From: JAJDUF01 sp965238265
Lineage (GTDB): Bacteria > Chloroflexota > UBA11872 > UBA12225 > JAJDUF01
Reading direction: 5' to 3'
Length of the DNA stretch: 64,000 nt
Assembly: GCA_965238265.1 (NCBI GenBank)
Contig: OZ250185.1
Coordinates: 496,001-560,000, forward strand
The first letter of the stretch is position 1. Each line of letters starts with the position of its first letter. The position numbers and the translations under genes are program-made. The notes beneath the pieces were generated by a model. That model ran no database searches and was not told where the DNA came from. It worked only from the letters and a program-made list of their open reading frames with translations. Below, piece by piece: positions 1 through 7,858 of the stretch.

Positions 1-257
1 TATCCAGGGATATGTGTTGACCATCCATAGTAGAAAGTAACCTCAGAGTAACCACTTACTACGGGAGACTGATGTAGTACTTCAGAAGGATGACTGTCGT
101 AGTTGTAGCCTTCTCCGTAAAGCCAATTGGTTTTGTTGCCGCTCCAGAGACGTAGAACCGGAATCAGGTCCGTCATAAGCCCCACCGCCTCATCTAGCGA
201 TTTCCTGGCAGGCAGTTCTTGCGAATCTATGCCGTTCGGCCTGATTGTGATAGGCAC
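1..257 (-). CDS. Hypothetical protein, partial (runs off the left edge)
   Basis: An 85-codon stop-free frame is read leftwards and is still open at base 1. It begins just after an in-frame TAG (bases 258-260), so GTG at 257 is the outermost possible start; an internal ATG is also possible. The peptide is rich in aromatic residues (for example WSGNKTNWLYGEGYNYDS) and matches no family I recognise. Base composition is lower in GC than the neighbours. It lies in a different frame from the leucine-rich-repeat gene that overlaps it at 190-257, so it may be the frameshifted 3' continuation of that gene or a separate gene. Confidence 0.35.
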   Translation of the reverse strand, partial: MPITIRPNGIDSQELPARKSLDEAVGLMTDLIPVLRLWSGNKTNWLYGEGYNYDSHPSEVLHQSPVVSGYSEVTFYYGWSTHIPG

Positions 258-1008
258 CTAACTGGGGCGGACTGGCGCCCGTCAACTGGTTGTTGGCGAG
301 GCCTAATGACTCCAGGTTGGTGAGGTTGCCCAACTGGGGTGGAATAGAGCCGGTCAGTTGGCGCCCGGCAAGGTCCAGGGTGGTCACCCGAAGCGGCGAG
401 CCGCTAATAATGATACCATCCCAGTCAAGGATAGCGCGGTCCGCGCTCCAGTTCAACGAGGCGCTGCCGGCCAGCGTGTCCCGACCCTGCAGCAGCGCCG
501 CGCAGTCGGCGACCAGGCCGGGGTTGGCTTGCGGGTTGTGGGCCGCAATACCGTTGGAGCACTGCGCGGTGTATTCAGCCCCGATCTCAACAGTAGGGGC
601 CGGGCTGGCCTGCGGCGGCCCTTCCCAATCGAATTGCTCGGTGTTGAGGCGAGCTTGCAGGCCGTGTGGTCCGTTGATCCAGGTGCGGTAGCCGTCGGTA
701 AAGGCGGTCCAGTTGTCGGCCTTGCGCCACACCAGCAGGCCGCCGGTGGTCTGCTGGAGGGCATCGCCGTCCTCTGGATTGAAACGCTGGTTTTCCAGGC
801 AGTCTCCGACCTTGTCCGGCCCTTCCGCCGCGTCAATCAGCGCCTTGAGCGTGGCGAAGCCGAGAATGAACTGGCACTCGGCCGCCGTCGTCGCCGCCGG
901 CAGCGCGAACATAGCGAGCACCCCGGCAACGATGAGGGCCGCGAGTATCGCAGCTTTCCACCGCGCCTGTCCAAGTGGAATTGTATTCCCGCGCAAGCAG
1001 GAATCCAT
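190..1008 (-). CDS. Leucine-rich-repeat surface protein, probably truncated at the 3' end
   Basis: A 272-aa protein if started at ATG 1008; the frame stays open upstream to 1110. An N-terminal hydrophobic stretch of about 25 residues (rich in A, L, I and V, ending near ATTAAE) looks like a signal peptide or anchor. A middle domain with GGLLVWRKADNW and GYRTWINGP follows; I associate this kind of domain with surface proteins of marine Chloroflexota. The end carries about two plant-type leucine-rich repeats (LTGSIPPQLGNLTNLESLGL). After the second repeat the sequence stops looking like LRR and ends about 22 residues later, which suggests a frameshift or truncation. The start codon lies inside a palindromic repeat (985-1042), so the first residues (MDSCLRG) are repeat-encoded. 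Likely role: exported protein-protein interaction module. Confidence 0.6.
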   Translation of the reverse strand: MDSCLRGNTIPLGQARWKAAILAALIVAGVLAMFALPAATTAAECQFILGFATLKALIDAAEGPDKVGDCLENQRFNPEDGDALQQTTGGLLVWRKADNWTAFTDGYRTWINGPHGLQARLNTEQFDWEGPPQASPAPTVEIGAEYTAQCSNGIAAHNPQANPGLVADCAALLQGRDTLAGSASLNWSADRAILDWDGIIISGSPLRVTTLDLAGRQLTGSIPPQLGNLTNLESLGLANNQLTGASPPQLGAYHNQAERHRFARTACQEIAR

Positions 1009-1042
1009 CCTGCTCCTCCTTGCATCCCGCAAATCCTGATGC
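985..1042. repeat. Palindromic intergenic repeat, family A (long form)
   Basis: An inverted repeat of the form ATTCCCGCG...AGGAAT is followed by a tail (ATCCTGCTCC, TTGCATCC, AAATCCTGATGC). The same element with the same tail recurs at 57371-57432, and shorter copies lie at 22974, 36734, 60076 and 60723. It overlaps the start of the LRR gene. Confidence 0.8.
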
Positions 1043-1130
1043 CGACAATTCCCCTCACCCCGGCCCTCTCCTGCTATGCTGAGGGCCGCAGCCGCCACGT
1101 GCGCGGCCACGCCTCACCTATGGAGGAGCT

Positions 1131-2294
1131 ATGAAGACCTACCGAGTAGCGATGTTGGGCTGTCGGTCGCGCGGCACGTCGGCAGCACGCGCCTACCACG
1201 CCCATCCCCGGATCGAAGTCGTCGGCCTGTGCGACCTGATCCAAGAACGGCTCGACACCCTCGGCGACGAGCTAGGCGTGTCGGCGCGGTTCACCGACCT
1301 CGACAAGATGATCCGCCAAACGCAGCCGGACCTGGTCGCCATCCCCACCGGCACCGAGTTCCACTACCCGCTGGCGATGCGCGTGCTAGAGCACGGCGTC
1401 AACATCGAGGTCGAAAAACCGATGTGTACCGACCTCGCCGAGGCCGACGAGGTGCTCGCCAAGGCCAAAGCGCAGGGTGTGCGGGTTGCCGTCCACCATC
1501 AGGGGCGCGTGGGCGGCGCCATGCGCGCGATGGCCCGGGCCTACGCTGCCGGGCGCATCGGCAAGCTGCGCTATATCTACGCCAGCGACAAGGGCTACTA
1601 CGGCGGCTACGGCCTGATGAACATTGGCGTCCACCTGCTCAACTACGTCATCAAGTTCGCCGGCCACTGCCGCAGCCTGACCGCCACGGCCGTCACCAAC
1701 GGGCACCTCATCACCCCGGAGGACGTGGTACCGTCGGCGAACGGCATGGGCACCATTGCCGGCGAGAACATCACCGCCACGCTCCAGCACGACGACAACG
1801 TGACCAGCACCCTGCTCCTGCATCGGTTCCCCATTGTGGATTCCACGGCCTCCGGCATCCAGCTTTTCGGCACCGAGGGCCGGCTGATGTGGCGCAGCCC
1901 TTGGATTTGGTGGCTGCCGACGCCGCACTTCCTCCCCGACGAGGAGCACGGCAGCTGGCAGGCACTGGAGGAAGAGGCTCCCGACCACTACGACCCCCAC
2001 GGCCCGGCCAACCTGGACGACTACTGGTTTGCCGAGGAGTGGGTGCGGGCGCTGGACGAGGACCGCGACCACGAGGCCAGCGGAATCGAAGGCCGGCACG
2101 TGATGGAGATTATGATGGGCGTGTTCGAGTCGGCGGCCTACGGCCAGCGCCTAGACCTCCCGCAGACCCAGCGCGACCATCCCCTCGTCCGCTGGCGGCG
2201 CGAGCACGGCCTAGGCGACCCCGCCCCCATGCCCCGCCCCTACCCCGATTGGCTCGCCGCCGAAGACCGCCGCCTCGGCCGCCCAACGGCCTGA
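1131..2294 (+). CDS. Gfo/Idh/MocA family oxidoreductase
   Basis: This 387-aa protein has the usual family length and layout: an N-terminal Rossmann fold for NAD(P) (VAMLGCRSRG, residues 7-16), the diagnostic EKP motif (VEKPMC, E95-K96-P97), and a C-terminal alpha/beta substrate domain with MNIGVHLLNY carrying the likely catalytic His. Members oxidise or reduce sugars, inositols and related polyols with NAD(P)H; the substrate cannot be assigned here. The ATG is preceded by a strong GGAGGAG ribosome site. It stands alone on the plus strand, and its last bases abut a truncated toxin gene on the other strand. A second family member lies at 51032-52291. Confidence 0.9.
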   Translation: MKTYRVAMLGCRSRGTSAARAYHAHPRIEVVGLCDLIQERLDTLGDELGVSARFTDLDKMIRQTQPDLVAIPTGTEFHYPLAMRVLEHGVNIEVEKPMCTDLAEADEVLAKAKAQGVRVAVHHQGRVGGAMRAMARAYAAGRIGKLRYIYASDKGYYGGYGLMNIGVHLLNYVIKFAGHCRSLTATAVTNGHLITPEDVVPSANGMGTIAGENITATLQHDDNVTSTLLLHRFPIVDSTASGIQLFGTEGRLMWRSPWIWWLPTPHFLPDEEHGSWQALEEEAPDHYDPHGPANLDDYWFAEEWVRALDEDRDHEASGIEGRHVMEIMMGVFESAAYGQRLDLPQTQRDHPLVRWRREHGLGDPAPMPRPYPDWLAAEDRRLGRPTA

Positions 2295-2374
2295 AGATCA
2301 GCAACCATCAGTCCCAGCGGTGTCCTCGGGAGATACTCGACTGCGACTGAGGCGTCAACAACGTACCCCGTCAC
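2291..2374 (-). pseudogene. VapC/PIN toxin, 5' fragment only
   Basis: Starting at GTG 2374, which overlaps the antitoxin stop as GTGA, the reading VTGYVVDASVAVEYL is the typical beginning of a PIN-domain toxin, including the first conserved acidic residue (D in VVDAS). After about 28 codons the frame runs into the 3' end of the convergent oxidoreductase gene and the rest of the PIN domain is missing. The toxin is therefore a stub, probably inactive, left by a deletion next to the oxidoreductase. Confidence 0.6.
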
Positions 2375-2604
2375 CCGATCTCCATATCGCGGACCGAACG
2401 TTCTTCCCGGAGCAGCGCGGCCGCCGCTATGCCGAGGTCGGTCTGGGGACGCTGGGCCAACCGCGTGCGCCATTCCCACCGCGTCAGTTCACGCTCTAAG
2501 GCAGTGAGCACGGCCGCGCTCATGGTGCAGCTGCGCTCGCGGGCATGACGGCGCAGGCACTCGTGCAGGGCCTCCGGTACGTTCTTCACCTGAAGCGCAG
2601 CCAT
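2371..2604 (-). CDS. Ribbon-helix-helix antitoxin of a VapBC/FitAB-type pair
   Basis: This 77-aa protein begins MAALQVKNVPEALHECL, the FitA-like ribbon-helix-helix pattern: a short beta strand, then helices with HARERSCTMSAAVLTALERE. The C-terminal part would be the toxin-binding tail. It is followed with an overlapping GTGA junction by a PIN toxin gene that is truncated after about 28 codons, so it appears to be an orphan antitoxin. Intact pairs of this type bind their own promoter and neutralise an RNase toxin. Confidence 0.75.
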   Translation of the reverse strand: MAALQVKNVPEALHECLRRHARERSCTMSAAVLTALERELTRWEWRTRLAQRPQTDLGIAAAALLREERSVRDMEIG

Positions 2605-2751
2605 GTAACGACCATAGCATGACCTCGGCGTGCCGGCAAAATCCTCACGTGCAGCAGAATAGGGAAGCCTGTGCTATCTGTGGCAAAAGGTCTCGCCTGC
2701 CCACGCCCGCCCTAGCCATCCCCCGGAGCACGCTCCAGGGGAGCGAAGCGA

Positions 2752-2787
2752 CCGTCCCCCTGCAAAGCGGGGGGGCCATAGGGGGGC
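2752..2787. repeat. Short G-rich intergenic repeat (CCATAGGGGGG type)
   Basis: A copy of the element with core CGTCCCCCTGC..GCGGGG followed by GGCCATAGGGGGGCC. Related copies lie at 21846, 23000, 36760, 37884 and 60104. It occupies the 2605-2834 gap between the antitoxin and the enolase-superfamily gene, in which I see no gene. Confidence 0.75.
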
Positions 2788-2834
2788 CAGCGCCTGGCCG
2801 GGGTGAGGGCCGCCACCCTCCGTGGCTAAGAAAG

Positions 2835-3998
2835 TCAGGTAGCCTCGCCCCCCCACGCCCGCCGAAACTCCGCCGCGGTCGGCAAGCTGGTCCCCGACAC
2901 GTAGGGATACCGCTCGATCAACGCCTCACTCAGCTCTACCCCCAGCCCCGGCGCCGTCGACGGGAGCAGGGAGCCGCCCTCCATCCGCCGCGGCTCGACC
3001 AGCACCTCGTCCCGCAGCGGATCGAGCAACTCTGGGAACTCGGCGATGGTACACGTCGGATTGGCCAGGCAGGCGTGGAAGTTGGCCGCCAGCGAAACAC
3101 CCGTCGCAAAGCCGTGTGCCGCCACCGGCAACCGCCGGCGCTCGCAGCGGCGCGCCACTTCGAGGAACGGCATGATCCCACCCAGCCACGCCGTATCCGG
3201 TTGGGCAATGTCCATCGCCTCGGCGTCCAGCGCCCGCTCGAACTCGGCGACATTGGTGAACCGCTCGCCCATCGCCACCGGCACGCTCGTCGCCTGGCGG
3301 ATGGCACGATACCCGGCCAGGTCCTCGAAGTAGGTCGGCTCCTCGAAAAACAGCGGCGAAAACGGCTCAAGCGCCTGCAACAGCCGCGCGGCGTAGTCCA
3401 CGGACCAAGCGTGCTCCAGCAGCGGCGTGCGACCGGCGTCGAAGGCCACGTCCGCGCGACCGTCCAGCATCCGATGTACCGCCTCGGCCCGCGCCACGTC
3501 CTCCGCGAACGTCCCAAACCCCAGACGCACCTTGATCGCGTCGTACCCCAGGTCCAGGCACCGCTCCACCTCGTCGCGGACAGCCGGCAGCGGCCAATAG
3601 CCGGGACAGGTGCTGGCGTAGAGCCGCAGGCTGGGTTGCGCCAGCCCCCCCAGCAGCTCGTGTACCGGCACGCCCAGGTGCTTGCCCTTCAAGTCCCAGA
3701 GCGCCATCTCGATCCCGCTGATGACCCCCATGCCGATGCCGTTCTGCGTCCAGTGCGTCGCGTCCACCAGCTTGCGCCACAGCCGCTGGATCGCCAGCGC
3801 ATCCTCGCCGATGATCGTCGGCGCCAGCACCTCGACGATCGCTTTTGCCACCAGCGGCGCCTTCACCCCGGCATACGTCTCGCCAATCCCCACCGCCCCG
3901 CTATCGGTCGTAATCCGCACAAAGCTCGCGCTCCGCAGATAGTCCGCATGGCGATACGGCGCGCTCAACAGAATGCACTCGACACTCGCAATCTTCAT
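2835..3998 (-). CDS. Enolase-superfamily enzyme (mandelate racemase / muconate lactonizing type)
   Basis: A 387-aa protein from ATG 3998 (MKIASVECILL); the frame is open further upstream, but that stretch is low-complexity glycine-rich and not family-like. It has the capping domain, then a TIM barrel with the Lys motif (YDAIKVRLGFG), metal-binding acidic residues in order (VAFDAG, FFEEPT, AMGERF), AQPDTAWLGG, and a late His (AAHGFATG). The K/D/E/E/H set fits the mandelate racemase subgroup, which abstracts a proton alpha to a carboxylate in sugar acids or aromatic acids. The exact substrate is unknown. It is a single gene, divergent from the SIR2 locus downstream. Confidence 0.88.
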   Translation of the reverse strand: MKIASVECILLSAPYRHADYLRSASFVRITTDSGAVGIGETYAGVKAPLVAKAIVEVLAPTIIGEDALAIQRLWRKLVDATHWTQNGIGMGVISGIEMALWDLKGKHLGVPVHELLGGLAQPSLRLYASTCPGYWPLPAVRDEVERCLDLGYDAIKVRLGFGTFAEDVARAEAVHRMLDGRADVAFDAGRTPLLEHAWSVDYAARLLQALEPFSPLFFEEPTYFEDLAGYRAIRQATSVPVAMGERFTNVAEFERALDAEAMDIAQPDTAWLGGIMPFLEVARRCERRRLPVAAHGFATGVSLAANFHACLANPTCTIAEFPELLDPLRDEVLVEPRRMEGGSLLPSTAPGLGVELSEALIERYPYVSGTSLPTAAEFRRAWGGEAT

Positions 3999-4159
3999 CA
4001 ACCCCAATCCCTTATCAACCCCACCCCATCCTACCACTCCACCCCCACCCCCCCACCGGCCGAGCAATAACCCCTCATCATTGCTTTCCTGGTTGATACA
4101 CTGTTGCTCACGCTCGTCTCCGCCGAGTGCCGGATGAGGCAAGCAGGGCTAGAAGAAGC

Positions 4160-5194
4160 ATGATTGACCCGGTTGACTCGCTGGCATTCTCGATTCAGCG
4201 TAACCCTGGCGCGTATGCGCTCCTCCTAGGGTCTGGTGTGTCTAGTGCCGCGGGCGTACTGACTGGACGGGAAATAACACTGGTACTGGTCCGTGAGTTG
4301 GTATTAGTATCCGGGCAAACGGCTACTCCAGACCTTGAACGCTGGTATACCGAGAAGTTCGCGGAGCCTCCTAACTACTCTAAACTCGTCACGGAACTCG
4401 CCGGTACGCAAGCCGAGAGGCAAAGGCTATTGCGCCCTTTCTTTAAGCCGACCCCGCAAGAGCGCGAAGAGGGAGTTAAGCGGCCGACAGCGGCGCACCG
4501 ATCCATCGCGCGACTGGTTCGCCGACAATTCATCAGAGTAATTATTACGACTAACTTCGACCGACTGATAGAAGAGGCCTTGGAAGATGAAGGCATCACA
4601 CCTACGATTCTGAGTTCACCTGAACAAGTGCGCAGCATGATGCCACTCACTCACACCCCATGTTGTTTGTTCAAGATTCACGGTGATTATCTCGACACTC
4701 GCATTCTTAACACTCCCACCGAACTCAAGACATACCCAGATGAGTACAACACACTTCTTGATCGCATCTTCGATGATTTCGGTCTTGTCGTATGCGGCTG
4801 GTCCGCAGTTGGGGATTCCGCCCTGTGCAATGCGATGTACCGTACTACATCCCGGCGCTTCACTACATACTGGGCCATCAAGCAGGGTGAGTTGGCAAGT
4901 GATGAGGCACGAAGATTGATTAAGCATTGCGACGCAAGGAAGGTGAAAAGCGAAGATGCAGACTCATTCTTCTTAAGGATCCAAAAAGGCATCGAGTCCC
5001 TTGCGACAGCCTCACGACCTCAACCGGAAGGGGGTCAGAAACAGTTGCAAGAAGAACTAGTCCGGCAACGGCCAGCACCAGCTTCTGCCCTCGTGACGGG
5101 CAGCCTTCTTGGCGCGTGGGATGAGAAAAACGATGCTGACCTGGCTGTCATCCGGCAACTCCGCGGCATCATAAGGAGGCTAACCCTTGAATAG
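4160..5194 (+). CDS. SIR2-like NAD-binding protein, first gene of a two-gene locus
   Basis: A 344-aa protein from ATG 4160; GTG 4127 would add 11 residues that look unlike the domain. The SIR2 fold signatures are visible: a glycine-rich NAD loop (LLLGSGVSSAAG, residues 21-32), TTNFDR (130-135, with the conserved Asn and Asp) and KIHGDY (172-177, His174 as the expected catalytic base). Bacterial SIR2 proteins of this kind deplete NAD+ in phage-triggered abortive infection (Thoeris ThsA, DSR1/DSR2, SIR2-HerA, short pAgo systems). Its stop overlaps the next gene by 8 bases, implying translational coupling. GC content looks lower than in the flanking genes, suggesting acquisition by transfer. Which defence type it belongs to is not known. 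Confidence 0.85.
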   Translation: MIDPVDSLAFSIQRNPGAYALLLGSGVSSAAGVLTGREITLVLVRELVLVSGQTATPDLERWYTEKFAEPPNYSKLVTELAGTQAERQRLLRPFFKPTPQEREEGVKRPTAAHRSIARLVRRQFIRVIITTNFDRLIEEALEDEGITPTILSSPEQVRSMMPLTHTPCCLFKIHGDYLDTRILNTPTELKTYPDEYNTLLDRIFDDFGLVVCGWSAVGDSALCNAMYRTTSRRFTTYWAIKQGELASDEARRLIKHCDARKVKSEDADSFFLRIQKGIESLATASRPQPEGGQKQLQEELVRQRPAPASALVTGSLLGAWDEKNDADLAVIRQLRGIIRRLTLE

Positions 5195-7778
5195 ACAAGT
5201 GCCTTCTTGGATTTCTGAGATGAGAGAGGTACTGCATGGCCCGTCAAGCCCCATTTCGCTAAAGAATGGTTTGTGGCGGGTTAAGGACAGGGCGAGCCTC
5301 TGGAAGACTTTGGGCCCCAGAGTCTATGATGACGACTTGGACCGTCTGAGGCAGTGCATTGTAGAAGTCTTGATAGAGCGCGACCCCCAATTTGAACTGC
5401 CGCCCTCGGATAGGTCTGCTGCCCAAATTCGCGGCAAGGTGCTGAAGCACTCACCAGACCTGCGGAAAGGCTTGGCCGAGAGCCTAGCCTTGCTCGGTAC
5501 TCAAGCATCTGCATTGAAGTACTGCTCGCAGGGAAAAGCAGAGGAGACTGTTTTTCTCGCAATGCGAGAGATCTTTGCGGATGCCGATTGGGTATTGTGG
5601 GCAACCCTGGATAGACTGCTTCCCATCTTGGCGGAGGCGGCTCCCGATCAATTCCTGAGTACGGTCGAGGGGGCATTGCAACAAACCACGTGTCCCTTCG
5701 ACGAGCTTTTCTCCCAAGAGGGCGACGGTATCTTTGGGGGAATCCACCATGCCGGGTTGCTATGGGCGTTGGAAACGCTGGCCTGGGACCCGGAATCCTT
5801 GGTTCGAGTGTGTGTAATCCTCGGCGACTTAGCCTCGCGTGATCCCGGAGGCAATCGGGGCAACCGGCCTGCTAATTCACTCGCGACAGTTCTACTCCCG
5901 TGGCTTCCGCAAACTACCGCGTCTATCGAGAAACGAAGGGTTGCCCTCCGCACGCTTCAGATCGAGTTTCCGGCCGTTGCCTGGCGGCTGTTGCTCAACT
6001 TACTGCCAGAGCGGCACCAAACGTCTTTTCGTACTCGCAGGCCCGAGTGGCGCAACACGATTCCCGACGATTGGCAAGAGGGCGTGGGTGCTGACGAGTA
6101 TTGGCAGCAGGTCTCCTCTTATGCGGACATGACGGTCGAGATGGCAAGGGACGACCTGGAAAAGCTGAAAGAGCTTATTGATCGGCTGGACAAATTGACA
6201 CTGACTGCTTTTGAGAAGGTCCTGGAGTATCTCTCGTCGGAGGCTGTATCTAGCCAACCTGAACGTCGGCGTGCCATCCTTTGGGAACAACTGACCAGAT
6301 TTGCTCGAAGGCACAGGAGCTTCCCCGATGCAGACTGGTCCTTGCCGAACGAAAGCGTCTCTGAGATTGAGGACGTTGCCGCTCAGATCGCTCCAGAGAC
6401 ACCACCATATCAACATCGTATGCTGTTCAGCAAGGATATGTTTGACCTCTACGTAGGAAATGGAGACTGGGATGAGCGGATGAACCAGCTTGAAAAGGAT
6501 CGCCGCGAGGCGATAGCGGAGATTCTAACCTATGGCGGAGTGGAAGCGGTTGTCAGGTTTGCTGAAGCAGTCGAGAGGCCTGACCTTGTGGGACATTCGC
6601 TTGGCGCTGTGGGCGCAGAGGCAGTTGACGGGCAAATCATACCCGTCTTACTGGAAACGGATAGTGGGAAACTCACCAAATTCACGGGCAGCTATGTATG
6701 GAGCCGCCACAGAAGCAAGGGATGGGAATGGGTGGACCAATTGGATAGGTCGCAGTGGTCGGCCTCTGAGACCGGCCAATTCTTGAGCTATCTTCCCTTT
6801 ACAGGCGAGACTTGGAAGCGGGTATCTGAATGGCTTGGCGAAGACGAAAGAGAATACTGGCTCACCACTGTGCCAAATGCCGTCACTGCGAGTGGTGATA
6901 TCGGATATGGCATAGATAAACTAATCAATTATGGCAGGCCCAAAGCGGCTATCGCCTGCCTCCAATACGAGCATCCGACTGATGCACCACGCTCCGTTAA
7001 AGCACTGCTTGCCGCATTGGCGTCTACGGAAAAACTCGCACTGGATGTACATGGAGTGGTTTGGCTCATAAAAGCCTTGCAAGCTGATCCGAACACTAAC
7101 GCAGAGGATTTATTCAAAGTTGAGTGGGCGTACCTGCGTCTACTGGATCGCTATCATGGTGCCTCACCCAAGACACTAGAAAACGGGCTCGCTTCTGACC
7201 CGGGCTTTTTCTGCGAGGTGATACGACTTGTATATCGTTCCAGCAGGATAGGCAGGCCTGCTCCCAGGGAGCGAAATACGCGAGATCAGGATATTGCTGC
7301 AAATGCCCTGAGACTCCTTTGGGAATGGCAGACGCCTCCGGGAACACAGGCTGATGGCACATTCTCGCCCGATCGATTCTCGCAATGGCTTGCACAAGTC
7401 AAGGAAACTTGCGGTGAATCCGGGCATCTTGATGTAGCTCTTAACAATACAGGGGAGGTACTCATTCACTGCCTGCCTGACCCTGATGGGCTATGGATTC
7501 ACCATTCTGTCGCGGAGGCACTGAATGACGTAAACGCCGAGAAAATGAGGGAAGGTTACAATACCGGAATCTTCAATTCTCGAGGCGCGCATATGGTTGA
7601 CCCAACAGGTAAGCCAGAAAGAGAGCTTGCCGAGCAGTGGAGAAACAAGGCTGAGGACATTGAGAATGCAGGTTATCAGCGATTTGCGACAACATTGAGG
7701 AGACTAGCTGAAGGTTACGACCGTGAGGCTGAACGAATTGTGGCCGAACATGAGGCGGAAGACGTGGTGGCTGATTGA
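5187..7778 (+). CDS. Large helical-repeat protein partnered with SIR2; unknown family
   Basis: An 863-aa protein starting at TTG 5187, with a strong AAGGAGG site seven bases upstream, overlapping the SIR2 gene by 8 bases. I see no catalytic motif. The sequence is a long run of predicted amphipathic helices with Trp- and Leu-rich repeats (for example AVAWRLLLNLLPERHQTSF, then RRPEWRNTIPDDW), suggesting a HEAT/ARM-like solenoid. There is an acidic C-terminus (EHEAEDVVAD) and no membrane segment. In DSR1/DSR2 the SIR2 domain is fused to a long helical region that senses phage proteins. Here the same architecture seems to be split over two genes, so this protein could be the sensor or scaffold. 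That role is inference from context. Confidence 0.75.
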   Translation: MNRQVPSWISEMREVLHGPSSPISLKNGLWRVKDRASLWKTLGPRVYDDDLDRLRQCIVEVLIERDPQFELPPSDRSAAQIRGKVLKHSPDLRKGLAESLALLGTQASALKYCSQGKAEETVFLAMREIFADADWVLWATLDRLLPILAEAAPDQFLSTVEGALQQTTCPFDELFSQEGDGIFGGIHHAGLLWALETLAWDPESLVRVCVILGDLASRDPGGNRGNRPANSLATVLLPWLPQTTASIEKRRVALRTLQIEFPAVAWRLLLNLLPERHQTSFRTRRPEWRNTIPDDWQEGVGADEYWQQVSSYADMTVEMARDDLEKLKELIDRLDKLTLTAFEKVLEYLSSEAVSSQPERRRAILWEQLTRFARRHRSFPDADWSLPNESVSEIEDVAAQIAPETPPYQHRMLFSKDMFDLYVGNGDWDERMNQLEKDRREAIAEILTYGGVEAVVRFAEAVERPDLVGHSLGAVGAEAVDGQIIPVLLETDSGKLTKFTGSYVWSRHRSKGWEWVDQLDRSQWSASETGQFLSYLPFTGETWKRVSEWLGEDEREYWLTTVPNAVTASGDIGYGIDKLINYGRPKAAIACLQYEHPTDAPRSVKALLAALASTEKLALDVHGVVWLIKALQADPNTNAEDLFKVEWAYLRLLDRYHGASPKTLENGLASDPGFFCEVIRLVYRSSRIGRPAPRERNTRDQDIAANALRLLWEWQTPPGTQADGTFSPDRFSQWLAQVKETCGESGHLDVALNNTGEVLIHCLPDPDGLWIHHSVAEALNDVNAEKMREGYNTGIFNSRGAHMVDPTGKPERELAEQWRNKAEDIENAGYQRFATTLRRLAEGYDREAERIVAEHEAEDVVAD

Positions 7779-7830
7779 TGAGGTTGCGTAGTGGGCGGCA
7801 CACCCCCCAGACCACTAGCCACTGACCACC

Positions 7831-7858
7831 GACCACTAACCACCGACCACTAACCACC
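7831..7858. repeat. Two tandem 14-bp units (GACCACTAACCACC)
   Basis: Two perfect copies of GACCACTAACCACC abut each other, with decayed copies just upstream (ACCACTAGCC, ACTGACCACC, from 7810). Relics of the same motif occur at 18870-18898. The stop codon of the dioxygenase gene lies within the array. Confidence 0.75.

Noticed and set aside
1076..2350. Long open frame (424 codons) overlapping the first Gfo/Idh/MocA gene in another frame
   Set aside because: Arg/Pro-rich product; the other frame has a full Rossmann domain and the EKP motif.
4020..4068. C-rich tract before the SIR2 locus as a mobile-element end
   Set aside because: No inverted or direct repeat partner at the other side of the locus (7778-7860) that I can see.
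2619..4070. Long open frame (483 codons) antisense to the enolase-superfamily gene
   Set aside because: Arg/Pro/His-rich shadow; the sense strand carries all catalytic motifs.
7801..7858. Tandem CCACTAACC units as a CRISPR array
   Set aside because: Units are 14 bp and abut without spacers; no cas gene is nearby.
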